Assembly: GCA_003577305.1 (NCBI GenBank)
Contig: QEVL01000016.1
Location: 1-64,000, forward strand
Source of the DNA: Burkholderiales bacterium
Lineage (GTDB): Bacteria > Pseudomonadota > Gammaproteobacteria > Burkholderiales > Burkholderiaceae_E
DNA: 64,000 nucleotides
Reading direction: 5' to 3'
This document shows, piece by piece, positions 1 through 7,982 of this stretch; position 1 is the stretch's first letter, and every line of letters starts with the position of its first letter. A program made the position numbers and the translations under genes. A model generated the notes under the pieces. It worked only from the letters and a program-made list of their open reading frames with translations, had not been told where the DNA came from and made no database searches.

Positions 1-181
1 ACTACCCATGAGTCGACTCGCTTCTTCTCCAAGGCTTCGCTCCGACGCCGCGCACGGCGCGGCTCGGAACGATAGTTTACCTATTTACGGATAAGTTCTT
101 ATCGTCCCGTATCGCCACGTTCCGACTTGGTTCGACGCATCGCCCGATGAACGGGCTGCCCTCTTCGGAGCGATCGACGCA

Positions 182-3100
182 GTGTGCGCCGAGGTCGACG
201 CACGTCTGCCAGCCACCGGCTTCAACTTTGGCATCAATGTCGGGCAGTCGGCAGGCCAGACCGTCCCTCACCTTCACCTTCACGTGATACCGCGGCGCGC
301 TGGTGACGTACCGGATCCGCGCGGGGGTGTGCGTTACGTCATCCCGGAGAAGGCCAACTACCTGGCGGCGGAGAATAGGCCGCCAAACATCCTGCGCGCC
401 AGGGAGCCGCGGATACTCGAAACGCTGCTCACGACCGGTGGCGACAATCCTCTTCTGATCCAGCTCGAACGCGATCTATCCGACGCGCGGTCGCTGGACG
501 TCGCAGTGGCGTTCGTCATGCCGAGCGGTGTCGAGCGGCTTTACCCACATTTCGAGGATCTTCTCGAGCGCGGCGGCGGCCTTCGGCTATTGACGGGTGA
601 CTATCTCGACGTCTCCGATCCGAACGCGCTCCAAAGGCTCGTCGACTTGCGCGCACTCTACGGCGAGGAAAAATGCCAGCTGAGAGTGTTCGAGAGTAAG
701 GGCAAAAGCTTTCATCCGAAGGCCTACGTGGTCTCGCATGTCGGAGGGAGAGGCGCGGCCTACGTCGGAAGCTCGAATCTTTCCGCATCGGCCCTCGTAG
801 ATGGAATCGAGTGGAACTACCGCATCCTTTCTTCGCGCGATGCCGATGGTTGGCAGCAGGTGAGCGACGCGTTCCAGGCCTTGTTTGGCCACCCTGCGAC
901 GCGAGAGCTGGACGAATCGTGGCTCTCCGAGTACCGCCGCCGCAGACACGTGCCGAGCGATCGCGGGACTGATGCCGAAGCGGAAATTGAGGTGCCGCCT
1001 CCGCCGCCGGCGCCCAACGTCATCCAGACCGAGGCGCTCGTGGCATTGGCCAAGACCCGGGACGATGGCTATCGCGCCGGTCTCGTCGTCATGGCAACGG
1101 GTCTGGGCAAGACCTGGCTCGCAGCGTTCGACAGTGCGGATCCAAAGTACCGGCGTGTTCTATTCGTCGCGCACCGGCAAGAAATTCTCAGTCAGTCGAT
1201 CGCGACGTTTCGGCGAATTCGGCCAAACGCGTCGATCGGCCTATATATTGGGAGCGAGCGAGCACCCGAAGCGGACATCCTGTTCGCATCGATCCAGACG
1301 CTAGGTCGGAACGAGCACTTGCGGCGCTTCGATTCGAGGGCCTTCGACTATATCGTCGTCGACGAGTTTCATCACGCGTCGGCGCCGACGTACCGACGCC
1401 TGATCGATCATTTCGAGCCGCAGTTCCTGCTCGGTCTAACCGCTACCCCTGAGCGTACCGACGGCGGAGACCTCTTGGCGCTGTGCCAAGAAAACCTGGT
1501 CTTTCGTTGTCTGGTGCCGAGAGGAATCGAGGAAGGGTTGCTTTGCCCCTATGACTATTTCGGCGTCCCCGACGACGTCGATTACGCGAACATACCTTGG
1601 CGTAGCACGCACTTTGACGAAGAAGCGCTGACCACGGCGGTCGCCACTCAGCGTCGAGCCGACAATATTATCGAACAGTGGCGCAAGCGCGGTGGTAAGC
1701 GGACCCTCGCCTTCTGCGTCTCGCAGCGTCATGCCGACTTCATGCGGCGCTGCTTCTCTGATCAAGGCATAGCCTGCGCGGCAGTGCACGCCGGACCATC
1801 GGCCGATTCCCGCTCGGTTTCTCTGGAGCGTTTGGCGGCTGGAGACTTGCAGGTGATCTTTGCCGTCGACATGTTCAACGAGGGAGTCGACGTTCCTGCG
1901 ATCGACACGGTGATGATGCTTCGGCCCACCGAGTCGCAGATCGTCTGGTTGCAGCAATTCGGTCGCGGCTTGCGAAAACACGGGGACAAGCGGCTGACGG
2001 TCATCGACTACATCGGCAACCATCGCAGCTTCCTGCTCAAGGCCCGCACGTTACTAGAACTCGTGGGCGGGGGCGATCGCGCGTTGTCCGCAGCGCTCGA
2101 ACGGATCGAAGCAGGGACTTACGAGCTGCCGCCCGGCTGCGAGGTCACCTACGATCTCGAGGCCCTGAACATCATGCGCGCGCTGCTTAGGATACCGGCC
2201 GATCCGGCTGATGCACTGCGCGAGTACTACTTAGACTTCCGAGAGAGAAACGGCGCGCGGCCTAGCGCCTCCGAGGCCTTCCACGACGGCTATCTCCCGC
2301 GCACGGCGCGACGGGCTCACGGATCGTGGTTTGGCTTCGTCTCGACCATGGGCGACCTGGAAGGCGAGGAGAGGCAAGCACTCGATATCGCGCGGCCGTT
2401 CTTGGAGGCGCTGGAATCGACCAAGATGACGCGCAGCTTCAAGATGCTCGTGCTCCTGGCGATGCTGAACACCGACACGCTTCCCGGCAGCGGCATACGA
2501 ATCGACGACCTCAGCGTCGAGTTCGTCCGACTCGCCCGTCGCAACCCGAAGCTCGCCGGCGACCTCGGGGCTGCCGTCGACGACGGCAGTGACGCACGGA
2601 TTCTGATCGAGCGGAACCCTATCGCGGCGTGGACCGGCGAAGGCGCAGTTCCGGGGGGTGCAGCATTCGCGTACTCGGCGAACGTCTTTCGCTATCGGCA
2701 ATCGATTCCGGATTCAGCACGAGCGGGATTCCAGCGACTCGTTCGGGAGCTCGCCGAATGGCGGTTAGCCGAGTATCTGTCGCGCACTGACGAGACGCCG
2801 TTGCAGAACGCGTTCACGATGAAGGTCAGCCATTCGGCCGGACAACCGATTCTCTTTCTGCCGGATCGCTCGAAGGTTGCGGGCATCCCCGAGGGTTGGC
2901 AGTCGGTGTTGATTAACGGCAGACCCCATCGGGCAAACTTCGTGAAGATTGCCGTCAACGTCGTGCGTGCGGCGGATAGCGACGACAACGCACTGCCGGC
3001 GATCCTTCGCGGATGGTTCGGTCACGATGCGGGGCGCCCAGGAACTAACCACGCCGTAATTTGCGAGCATGTCGAGGGCGAGTGGGTCATGCGCCCGGCC

Positions 3101-3610
3101 ACGCACCGCGGTGACGACGAGGCGGAGGTGTTCAAGCGCTATTCGCGCGAGCAGATTCCCCGCCTATTCGGCGACCAGTTTTCGGAGGCGCGCTGGAACT
3201 CGGGCTTCGTATTGATTACTCCGGAGAATCCGAGGTACGTCATCCTCTTGGTGACGCTTCACAAAGGAGACATGGCAAGTCAGTTTCAGTACGGCGACCG
3301 CTTTCTCGCGTCCGACTTGTTCCAGTGGCAGAGCCAGAATCGTACAAGGCAATCCGGCAAGCACGGTACGTTGATAAGTGATCACGCGACTCTGGGCGTC
3401 TCGGTGCACTTGTTCGTCCGTTCCGAGAAGAAGCGAGCGGGTGGCGCCGCAGCACCGTTCGTCTATTGCGGGCCTGTGACGTTCGTGGATTGGGATGGCG
3501 AGGCGCCCATTACGGTGCGTTGGCGGTTGTCGCAGCCTTTGCCGACCCGTTTGATCGCCGAGTTCAAAGTTGCGTCGTCAGGGGAGTCCCCGGACTCGAG
3601 AAATGGATAA
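182..3610 (+). CDS. HIT-PLD-DEAH helicase-DUF3427 fusion protein, 5' end damaged
   Basis: Large multidomain nucleic-acid enzyme. From the GTG at 182 the protein has 1142 residues. It starts inside a HIT nucleotide-hydrolase domain (His triad HLHLH at residues 30-34), followed by a phospholipase-D-like nuclease motif (HPK near 177, GSSNLSAS near 197). An SF2 helicase core follows: Walker A MATGLGKT near 304, DEFH near 393, TATPER near 420, motif VI QQFGRGLRK near 590. A long C-terminal DUF3427-type region completes it. Homologues carry a complete HIT domain; here the reading frame stays open and HIT-like upstream of 182 (VLIVPYRHVP) but is cut by TAA at 92-94, just where the first HIT strand should start. 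The HIT part is therefore probably truncated, while PLD and helicase look intact. The role is unknown; DNA or RNA surveillance or defence is inferred from the architecture. Confidence 0.85.
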   Translation: MCAEVDARLPATGFNFGINVGQSAGQTVPHLHLHVIPRRAGDVPDPRGGVRYVIPEKANYLAAENRPPNILRAREPRILETLLTTGGDNPLLIQLERDLSDARSLDVAVAFVMPSGVERLYPHFEDLLERGGGLRLLTGDYLDVSDPNALQRLVDLRALYGEEKCQLRVFESKGKSFHPKAYVVSHVGGRGAAYVGSSNLSASALVDGIEWNYRILSSRDADGWQQVSDAFQALFGHPATRELDESWLSEYRRRRHVPSDRGTDAEAEIEVPPPPPAPNVIQTEALVALAKTRDDGYRAGLVVMATGLGKTWLAAFDSADPKYRRVLFVAHRQEILSQSIATFRRIRPNASIGLYIGSERAPEADILFASIQTLGRNEHLRRFDSRAFDYIVVDEFHHASAPTYRRLIDHFEPQFLLGLTATPERTDGGDLLALCQENLVFRCLVPRGIEEGLLCPYDYFGVPDDVDYANIPWRSTHFDEEALTTAVATQRRADNIIEQWRKRGGKRTLAFCVSQRHADFMRRCFSDQGIACAAVHAGPSADSRSVSLERLAAGDLQVIFAVDMFNEGVDVPAIDTVMMLRPTESQIVWLQQFGRGLRKHGDKRLTVIDYIGNHRSFLLKARTLLELVGGGDRALSAALERIEAGTYELPPGCEVTYDLEALNIMRALLRIPADPADALREYYLDFRERNGARPSASEAFHDGYLPRTARRAHGSWFGFVSTMGDLEGEERQALDIARPFLEALESTKMTRSFKMLVLLAMLNTDTLPGSGIRIDDLSVEFVRLARRNPKLAGDLGAAVDDGSDARILIERNPIAAWTGEGAVPGGAAFAYSANVFRYRQSIPDSARAGFQRLVRELAEWRLAEYLSRTDETPLQNAFTMKVSHSAGQPILFLPDRSKVAGIPEGWQSVLINGRPHRANFVKIAVNVVRAADSDDNALPAILRGWFGHDAGRPGTNHAVICEHVEGEWVMRPATHRGDDEAEVFKRYSREQIPRLFGDQFSEARWNSGFVLITPENPRYVILLVTLHKGDMASQFQYGDRFLASDLFQWQSQNRTRQSGKHGTLISDHATLGVSVHLFVRSEKKRAGGAAAPFVYCGPVTFVDWDGEAPITVRWRLSQPLPTRLIAEFKVASSGESPDSRNG

Positions 3611-4322
3611 GACGCTCTCGTTGCCCGGAGTCGATAGCGAAGGGGCAGCCATTGCCGCGACGAAGGCGGGGCTCTCGGCATTCTGGGATTGGTTCGATGA
3701 CTCTGTAGTGATCGATCGCCATGGCAGGCCGGTAGTGGTCTATCGTGGCGAATACGGAGCGCCCGACTTGGCCCCCTTCTTGAGTACGCGACTTGGCTCC
3801 CTTTCGTTCGGGGACCGTGAAACGGCGTTGGGTTATGCCCGTCATCCAAACAGACTGGGAGAGATTCCAACATATCCGAGGGTTCATGCGGCGTACTTGG
3901 CAATTGGGAACCCGGTCGTCAACCAGCCGGACGATCCGTTTATAGAATTGACGACGCTCGAGGCTGTACTTGGACGGAACAACGCTGAGCGAATCGCGAA
4001 GAAGCTCGCTACATGGATCATGCAGACATCGCCTTGGGTGAACGGCGAAATTCGTGCGAAGTCAGTCGAAGAATTTCTTGATACCCACCCAGACGCGCTT
4101 GCACGCCTGTATGTTCAGGCCTTTCCGCTTTTCGACGACCCGGAGGAAGTTGCCCATATGAAGGCGGCCGGTTTTGACGGGGCGATCTACGGAGGTGCGG
4201 GGCTGAATGCCGGCGCGGTCGAGTATCGGGTATTCGATGCGGACTCTGTCCGGGAAGTGCCGTCAGAGGTCATCAGCGGTCTAACAAGTTCGCTGCGTGA
4301 CTATTGGAGGAATTGCCGATGA
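3603..4322 (+). CDS. ADP-ribosyltransferase-like protein
   Basis: 239 residues, probably a mono-ADP-ribosyltransferase fold of the kind found in phage polyvalent proteins and toxins. Visible pieces: YRGE (Arg48) where this family has a Y-H/R-G-T strand; SLSFGDRETALGYA (Ser66/Ser68) like the STS/FFS motif; and AVEYRVFDADSVRE (Glu207) as the C-terminal strand with the candidate catalytic Glu. This gives a possible R-S-E triad. The ATG at 3603 lies inside the end of the helicase gene (8-nt overlap), implying translational coupling; a TTG at 3570 would add 11 residues. Base composition is less GC-rich than most of the window, suggesting acquisition. The target and activity are unknown, and the family assignment rests on short motifs. 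Confidence 0.6.
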   Translation: MDKTLSLPGVDSEGAAIAATKAGLSAFWDWFDDSVVIDRHGRPVVVYRGEYGAPDLAPFLSTRLGSLSFGDRETALGYARHPNRLGEIPTYPRVHAAYLAIGNPVVNQPDDPFIELTTLEAVLGRNNAERIAKKLATWIMQTSPWVNGEIRAKSVEEFLDTHPDALARLYVQAFPLFDDPEEVAHMKAAGFDGAIYGGAGLNAGAVEYRVFDADSVREVPSEVISGLTSSLRDYWRNCR

Positions 4323-4432
4323 CGCGCTGGGCCGCTCTTCTAGCTTGCGTAATCTCTTTGGACGCATGCGGCGCGACGATCTATCTATGCAAAGCCTATA
4401 GCCGCGGGTCATTCTGGTCGAGTGACTGCTGA
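4319..4432 (+). CDS. 37-residue lipoprotein-like peptide
   Basis: Too short for usual gene callers but well marked: ATG at 4319 overlaps the stop of the preceding gene (ATGA) and a strong GGAGG lies at 4306-4310, 8 nt upstream. The peptide has a short hydrophobic N-terminus with a lipobox-like LDAC, then YLCKAYSRGSFWSSDC. The last part resembles the start of small proteobacterial lipoproteins with a CKAYSGGxFWSS-like motif, which normally continue beyond the third Cys. The TGA here therefore suggests a truncated family member. It could be a membrane-anchored partner of the helicase/ART genes or only a remnant. Confidence 0.5.
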   Translation: MTRWAALLACVISLDACGATIYLCKAYSRGSFWSSDC

Positions 4433-4467
4433 TGGCTGGAATGCCGCATTCGCTGACCTCCAACCGA

Positions 4468-4696
4468 CTACTGCCGCCTACACCGCGCTCGAAGGCCGCA
4501 CCTTCCGCGCCAGCGCCCTTACCCGCGGCCCCTGGGACCCCAATCACCAACACGCCGGCCCCCGATCGCCGTCGTCTGCCGCGCCGTTGAGCAAGCCGCC
4601 CACGAGCACGGCCCCGCCGAATCGGCGCTCTACGACGCCCAAGTCCTGATCGGACGCGCGACGCAGAGCCTGGTGGTGCGGCTGCGATCGTCGTGA
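4468..4696 (+). pseudogene. Degraded, internally deleted copy of the thioesterase gene at 10048-10869
   Basis: The stretch matches the intact gene 5.5 kb downstream in two blocks. Block one (about 4468-4609) corresponds to its first ~45 codons (shared peptide pieces FRASALTRGP, HQHAG). It runs directly into block two (about 4613-4696), which corresponds to the last ~25 codons (ESALYDxQ, RATQSL). About 600 bases are missing between them. Block one also lacks one C in the C-run near 4560, which shifts the frame. No complete reading frame remains; the copy ends with the matching TGA. Confidence 0.75.
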
Positions 4697-4741
4697 GCCA
4701 TTGACGAAGAATGGCACTGCTCACGCTCTCGATGGCATGTC

Positions 4742-5155
4742 GTGGCGAACGCGAAGCAGATCGCCAATGCGGTAGCAGGGTCTTACGGCAAGGACGCCGG
4801 AGACGGCCTGCTGAAGTTGCTGGCGGGTCACTGGGGCGCGGTCAAGGCGCTCACCGATTCGGCGAAGAGCAAGTCCGTCGCCGGTGAAGACAAGGCGATG
4901 AACGATCTCGGCATGAACGCCGGCGCGATCGCGAAGTTCCTGGCCGGTGCCAACCCCAACTGGAAAGAGAGCGACCTCGATTCGGCGCTGCTGATGCACG
5001 GCGGCGATCACCGCAAACAGGTCGACCTGATGATGTCCAGGGCGCCGAAGGGCGAACAGGGTGCGGCGTGGACCGAAATGCAGCACCACATGGACATGAT
5101 TGCCGACGCGCTCGCTGATGGCATCGCGAAGCAGTTCCCCGACAAGGCGAACTGA
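4742..5155 (+). CDS. Small helical protein of unknown function
   Basis: 137 residues from a GTG start; no ATG exists in frame between the upstream stop (4694) and this GTG. Predicted soluble and alpha-helical, without cysteines or membrane segments. I do not recognise the family. The C-terminal ~45 residues (GDHRKQVD, AAWTEMQHHMD, IADALADGIAKQFP) recur in a partial gene at 19367-19570, so this is a mobile or duplicated local family. No convincing Shine-Dalgarno precedes the GTG. It converges on the efflux pump genes. Confidence 0.6.
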   Translation: MANAKQIANAVAGSYGKDAGDGLLKLLAGHWGAVKALTDSAKSKSVAGEDKAMNDLGMNAGAIAKFLAGANPNWKESDLDSALLMHGGDHRKQVDLMMSRAPKGEQGAAWTEMQHHMDMIADALADGIAKQFPDKAN

Positions 5156-5185
5156 GCCGGACAAGACCGCCCGCGCGCATCGGCC

Positions 5186-6748
5186 TCACCGATGCGCCGG
5201 AAGCGGCCGCGTGATCCAGATGAACCCGCACAGCAGCACGAACAGCACCGCCGAACCGTAGAAGAGGTCGTTGGCCGACAGCGTGTAGGCCTGCTGCTCG
5301 GCCATCTGCTCGATGGCCTCGAGCGCCTGGGCGGGCGACAGGCCGAGCCCTTGCAATCGGGCGAACGCGTCGGCGGCGCCGATGCTGTCGCGGCTCACTG
5401 CCTCGGCCAGGTGCGCGTGGTGCATCGAGGCGCGGTGGTCCCACAGCGTGGTGGAGATCGATGTGCCGAACGAGCCGGCCAGGATGCGGAAGAAGTTGCT
5501 CAGGCCGGAGGCGGCGGCGATGCGCTCGGGCGGCAGGCCCGAGAGTACGATGGCCACCAGCGGCACGAAGAAGAACGCCACCGCCACGCCCTGCACGATG
5601 GTCGGAATCACGATCGAGACGAAGTCGGCCTGGGTGTCGAAGAGCGAGCGCAGCCACAGCACCAGTGCGAAGACCACGAAGGAGATCGTGGCGAGCAGGC
5701 GCGCGTCCCACTGGCCGATCTTGCGGCCGACGATCGGCGTGAACACCGCCGCCAGCAGCCCCACCGGCGCGAGCGCCATGCCGGCCTGGGTGGCGGTGTA
5801 GCCGAGGTATTGCTGCAGCCACAGCGGCAGGATCACCACGTTGCCGAAGAACAGCGCGTAGGCGAGCGCCAGCGCGGCCACGCCGGCCGAAAAGTTGCGC
5901 CCCCGAAAGAGCGACAGGTCGATCACCGGGTGCTCCTCGGTGAGCTCCCAGACGAGAAAGACGACCAGCCCGACGAGCGCCACCAGGCCCAGCACGACGA
6001 TGGTGCCCGAGGCGAACCAGTCGAGCTCCTTGCCCTTGTCGAGCATGATCTGCAGCGCGCCCACCCAGAGCACGAGCAGCGAGAGGCCCACCACGTCCAC
6101 CGGCAATTTGCGGCGCGGCGTCTCGCGGTGCCGGTAGATTGCCAGCGTGAGCGCGGCGGCGAACAGGCCCACGGGAATGTTGATGTAGAAGATCCACGGC
6201 CACGAGATGTTGTCGGTGATCCAGCCGCCCAGCAGTGGGCCGGCCACCGGCGCGATCAGCGTCGTCATCGACCACATCGCGAGCGCGGTGCCCGAGCGGT
6301 GCCGCGGGTAGCTCGCCAGCAGCAGCGTCTGCGACAGCGGCACCATCGGCCCGGCCACGGCGCCCTGGAACACGCGAAACGCGACCAGCCACTCGATCGA
6401 AGGCGCCAGGCCGCACAGCCAGGAAGCGAGCACGAACAGCAGCACGCTCGCCACGAACAGGCGCACCGTGCCCACGCGCTGCGTGAGCCAGCCGCTGAGC
6501 GGCACCGAGATCGCGTTGGCCACGCCGAAACTCGTGATCACCCAGGTGCCCTGGCTGATACTCACGCCCAGGTCGCCCGAGATCGCCGGAATGGAGACGT
6601 TGGCGATCGAGGTGTCGAGCACGTTCATGAACGTGGCGAGCGACAGCGCGAAAGTGCCCAGCACCAGCGCACCGCCGGTGAGCGGCGGTGGCGTGCCGTT
6701 GCCGCCGGCCGCGCGCGCTTCAGCGGCCGGAGGCGGCGCGTCGGCCAA
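5186..6748 (-). CDS. emrB: DHA2-family multidrug efflux permease, EmrB type
   Basis: 520-residue inner-membrane transporter, the proton-driven component of an EmrAB-type tripartite pump. It is rich in hydrophobic segments (about 14 expected). Family motifs visible: LDTSIANVSIPAI in the first helix, GTWVITSF, a motif-A-like GWLTQRVG, and the motif-C region SMTTLIAPVAGPLLGGW, followed by WPWIFYINIPVG. The start overlaps the end of the membrane-fusion gene by 29 nt. Last gene of a MarR-nodT-emrA-emrB operon. Substrate not predictable. Confidence 0.92.
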   Translation of the reverse strand: MADAPPPAAEARAAGGNGTPPPLTGGALVLGTFALSLATFMNVLDTSIANVSIPAISGDLGVSISQGTWVITSFGVANAISVPLSGWLTQRVGTVRLFVASVLLFVLASWLCGLAPSIEWLVAFRVFQGAVAGPMVPLSQTLLLASYPRHRSGTALAMWSMTTLIAPVAGPLLGGWITDNISWPWIFYINIPVGLFAAALTLAIYRHRETPRRKLPVDVVGLSLLVLWVGALQIMLDKGKELDWFASGTIVVLGLVALVGLVVFLVWELTEEHPVIDLSLFRGRNFSAGVAALALAYALFFGNVVILPLWLQQYLGYTATQAGMALAPVGLLAAVFTPIVGRKIGQWDARLLATISFVVFALVLWLRSLFDTQADFVSIVIPTIVQGVAVAFFFVPLVAIVLSGLPPERIAAASGLSNFFRILAGSFGTSISTTLWDHRASMHHAHLAEAVSRDSIGAADAFARLQGLGLSPAQALEAIEQMAEQQAYTLSANDLFYGSAVLFVLLCGFIWITRPLPAHR

Positions 6749-7982
6749 GATTGGCCTCGATGATTTCGCGGATCATCGCGTCGGCTGCGTGAGCTGCGCT
6801 GGCCGCGCCGCCTGCCGGCGCCGGGCCGGCATCGGCCTGCGCCAGCGCGGGCGGCTGCGTGCGCGGCGCTTCGGCCAGCAGCGGGCCGCTCTGGTCGTGC
6901 AGGTCGATCTTCACCTGCATCGACAGCCCGACGCGCAGCGGGTGCTCGCGCAACTGCGCGGCGTCGAGCGCGATGCGCACCGGCACGCGCTGCACCACCT
7001 TGATCCAGTTGCCGGTGGCGTTTTGCGGCGGCAGCAGTGCGAAGGCGGCGCCGGTGCCCGCGGCCAGCCCGGTCACGCGGCCGTCGAACTCGACCTTGCC
7101 GCCGTAGAGATCGGCGGTGAGCTTCACCGGCTGGCCGATGCGCACGCCGCGCAGCTGCACTTCCTTGAAATTGGCCTCCACCCACACCTGGTCGAGCGGA
7201 ATCACCGCCATCAGCGGCGTGCCCGCCTGCACGCGCTGGCCTACCTGCACGCTGCGGCGCGCCACGTAGCCCGAGACCGGCGCAGGCAGCGTGGTGCGCT
7301 CGAGCGCGAGCCAGGCTTCGCGCACCGCAGCGGCCGCGCGCAGCACGTTCGGATGCTCGCGCACCGGCGTGCTGCCGGTGAGCGCCTGGTTCGCCTCGAA
7401 CTGCCGGCGCGCGACGACGACCGCCGCGCGCGCAGCACTGGCGGCCGCGGCGGCCTCGTCGATCGCGCGCCGCGCGTGACCGAGCTCCTCGCCGCTCACC
7501 GCGCCGCTGGCGCCGAGGTGCTGGCGCCGCTGCAGGTCTTCGCGCGCGCGTTCGAGCTCGATGCGCGCGCGCGCTTCGTCGGCTTCGCGCTGCTCGATGC
7601 CGGCGCGCAGCGTGGCGTTGGCGGCGTCGAGCGAAGCCGCTTCGCGCACCGCCTGCGCGAGCTGCGCCTGTGCCTGCGCGAGCGCCACGCGTGCGTCGGC
7701 CGGGTCGAGCAGCGCGAGCGGCTGGCCCGCCTCGACCCGGTCGGTGTCTTCCACGTTGATGGCGAGCACCGTGCCGGCGATCTGCGGCGTGATCTGCACC
7801 AGGTGCCCCTGCACGTAGGCGTTGTCGGTGTCGACGTAGTGCTGGCCGACGAGCGTCCACCAGGCGCCGTAGCCGGCGCCGGCGAGCAGCACGACCAGCG
7901 CGACCAGCGCCAGGCCGATGCGGCGCCGGCGTCCGCGCTTGCGGGGCGAGGCAGGCGCGGTGCTGGCGGTCTCGTCACTCAC
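6720..7982 (-). CDS. emrA: HlyD/EmrA-family membrane fusion protein
   Basis: Periplasmic adaptor linking the EmrB permease to the outer-membrane channel. About 420 residues from the GTG at 7982, which has a GGAG 8 nt upstream and overlaps the upstream stop by 8 nt; another GTG at 8012 would add 10 residues but has no ribosome site. An Arg/Lys-rich cytoplasmic start (PRKRGRRRR) and one transmembrane helix precede a biotinyl-lipoyl strand (DTDNAYVQGHLVQITPQIAG), a long coiled-coil hairpin (Ala/Gln/Glu rich) and the barrel (TLPAPVSGYVARRSVQVGQR). Confidence 0.92.
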   Translation of the reverse strand: MSDETASTAPASPRKRGRRRRIGLALVALVVLLAGAGYGAWWTLVGQHYVDTDNAYVQGHLVQITPQIAGTVLAINVEDTDRVEAGQPLALLDPADARVALAQAQAQLAQAVREAASLDAANATLRAGIEQREADEARARIELERAREDLQRRQHLGASGAVSGEELGHARRAIDEAAAAASAARAAVVVARRQFEANQALTGSTPVREHPNVLRAAAAVREAWLALERTTLPAPVSGYVARRSVQVGQRVQAGTPLMAVIPLDQVWVEANFKEVQLRGVRIGQPVKLTADLYGGKVEFDGRVTGLAAGTGAAFALLPPQNATGNWIKVVQRVPVRIALDAAQLREHPLRVGLSMQVKIDLHDQSGPLLAEAPRTQPPALAQADAGPAPAGGAASAAHAADAMIREIIEANLGRRAASGR

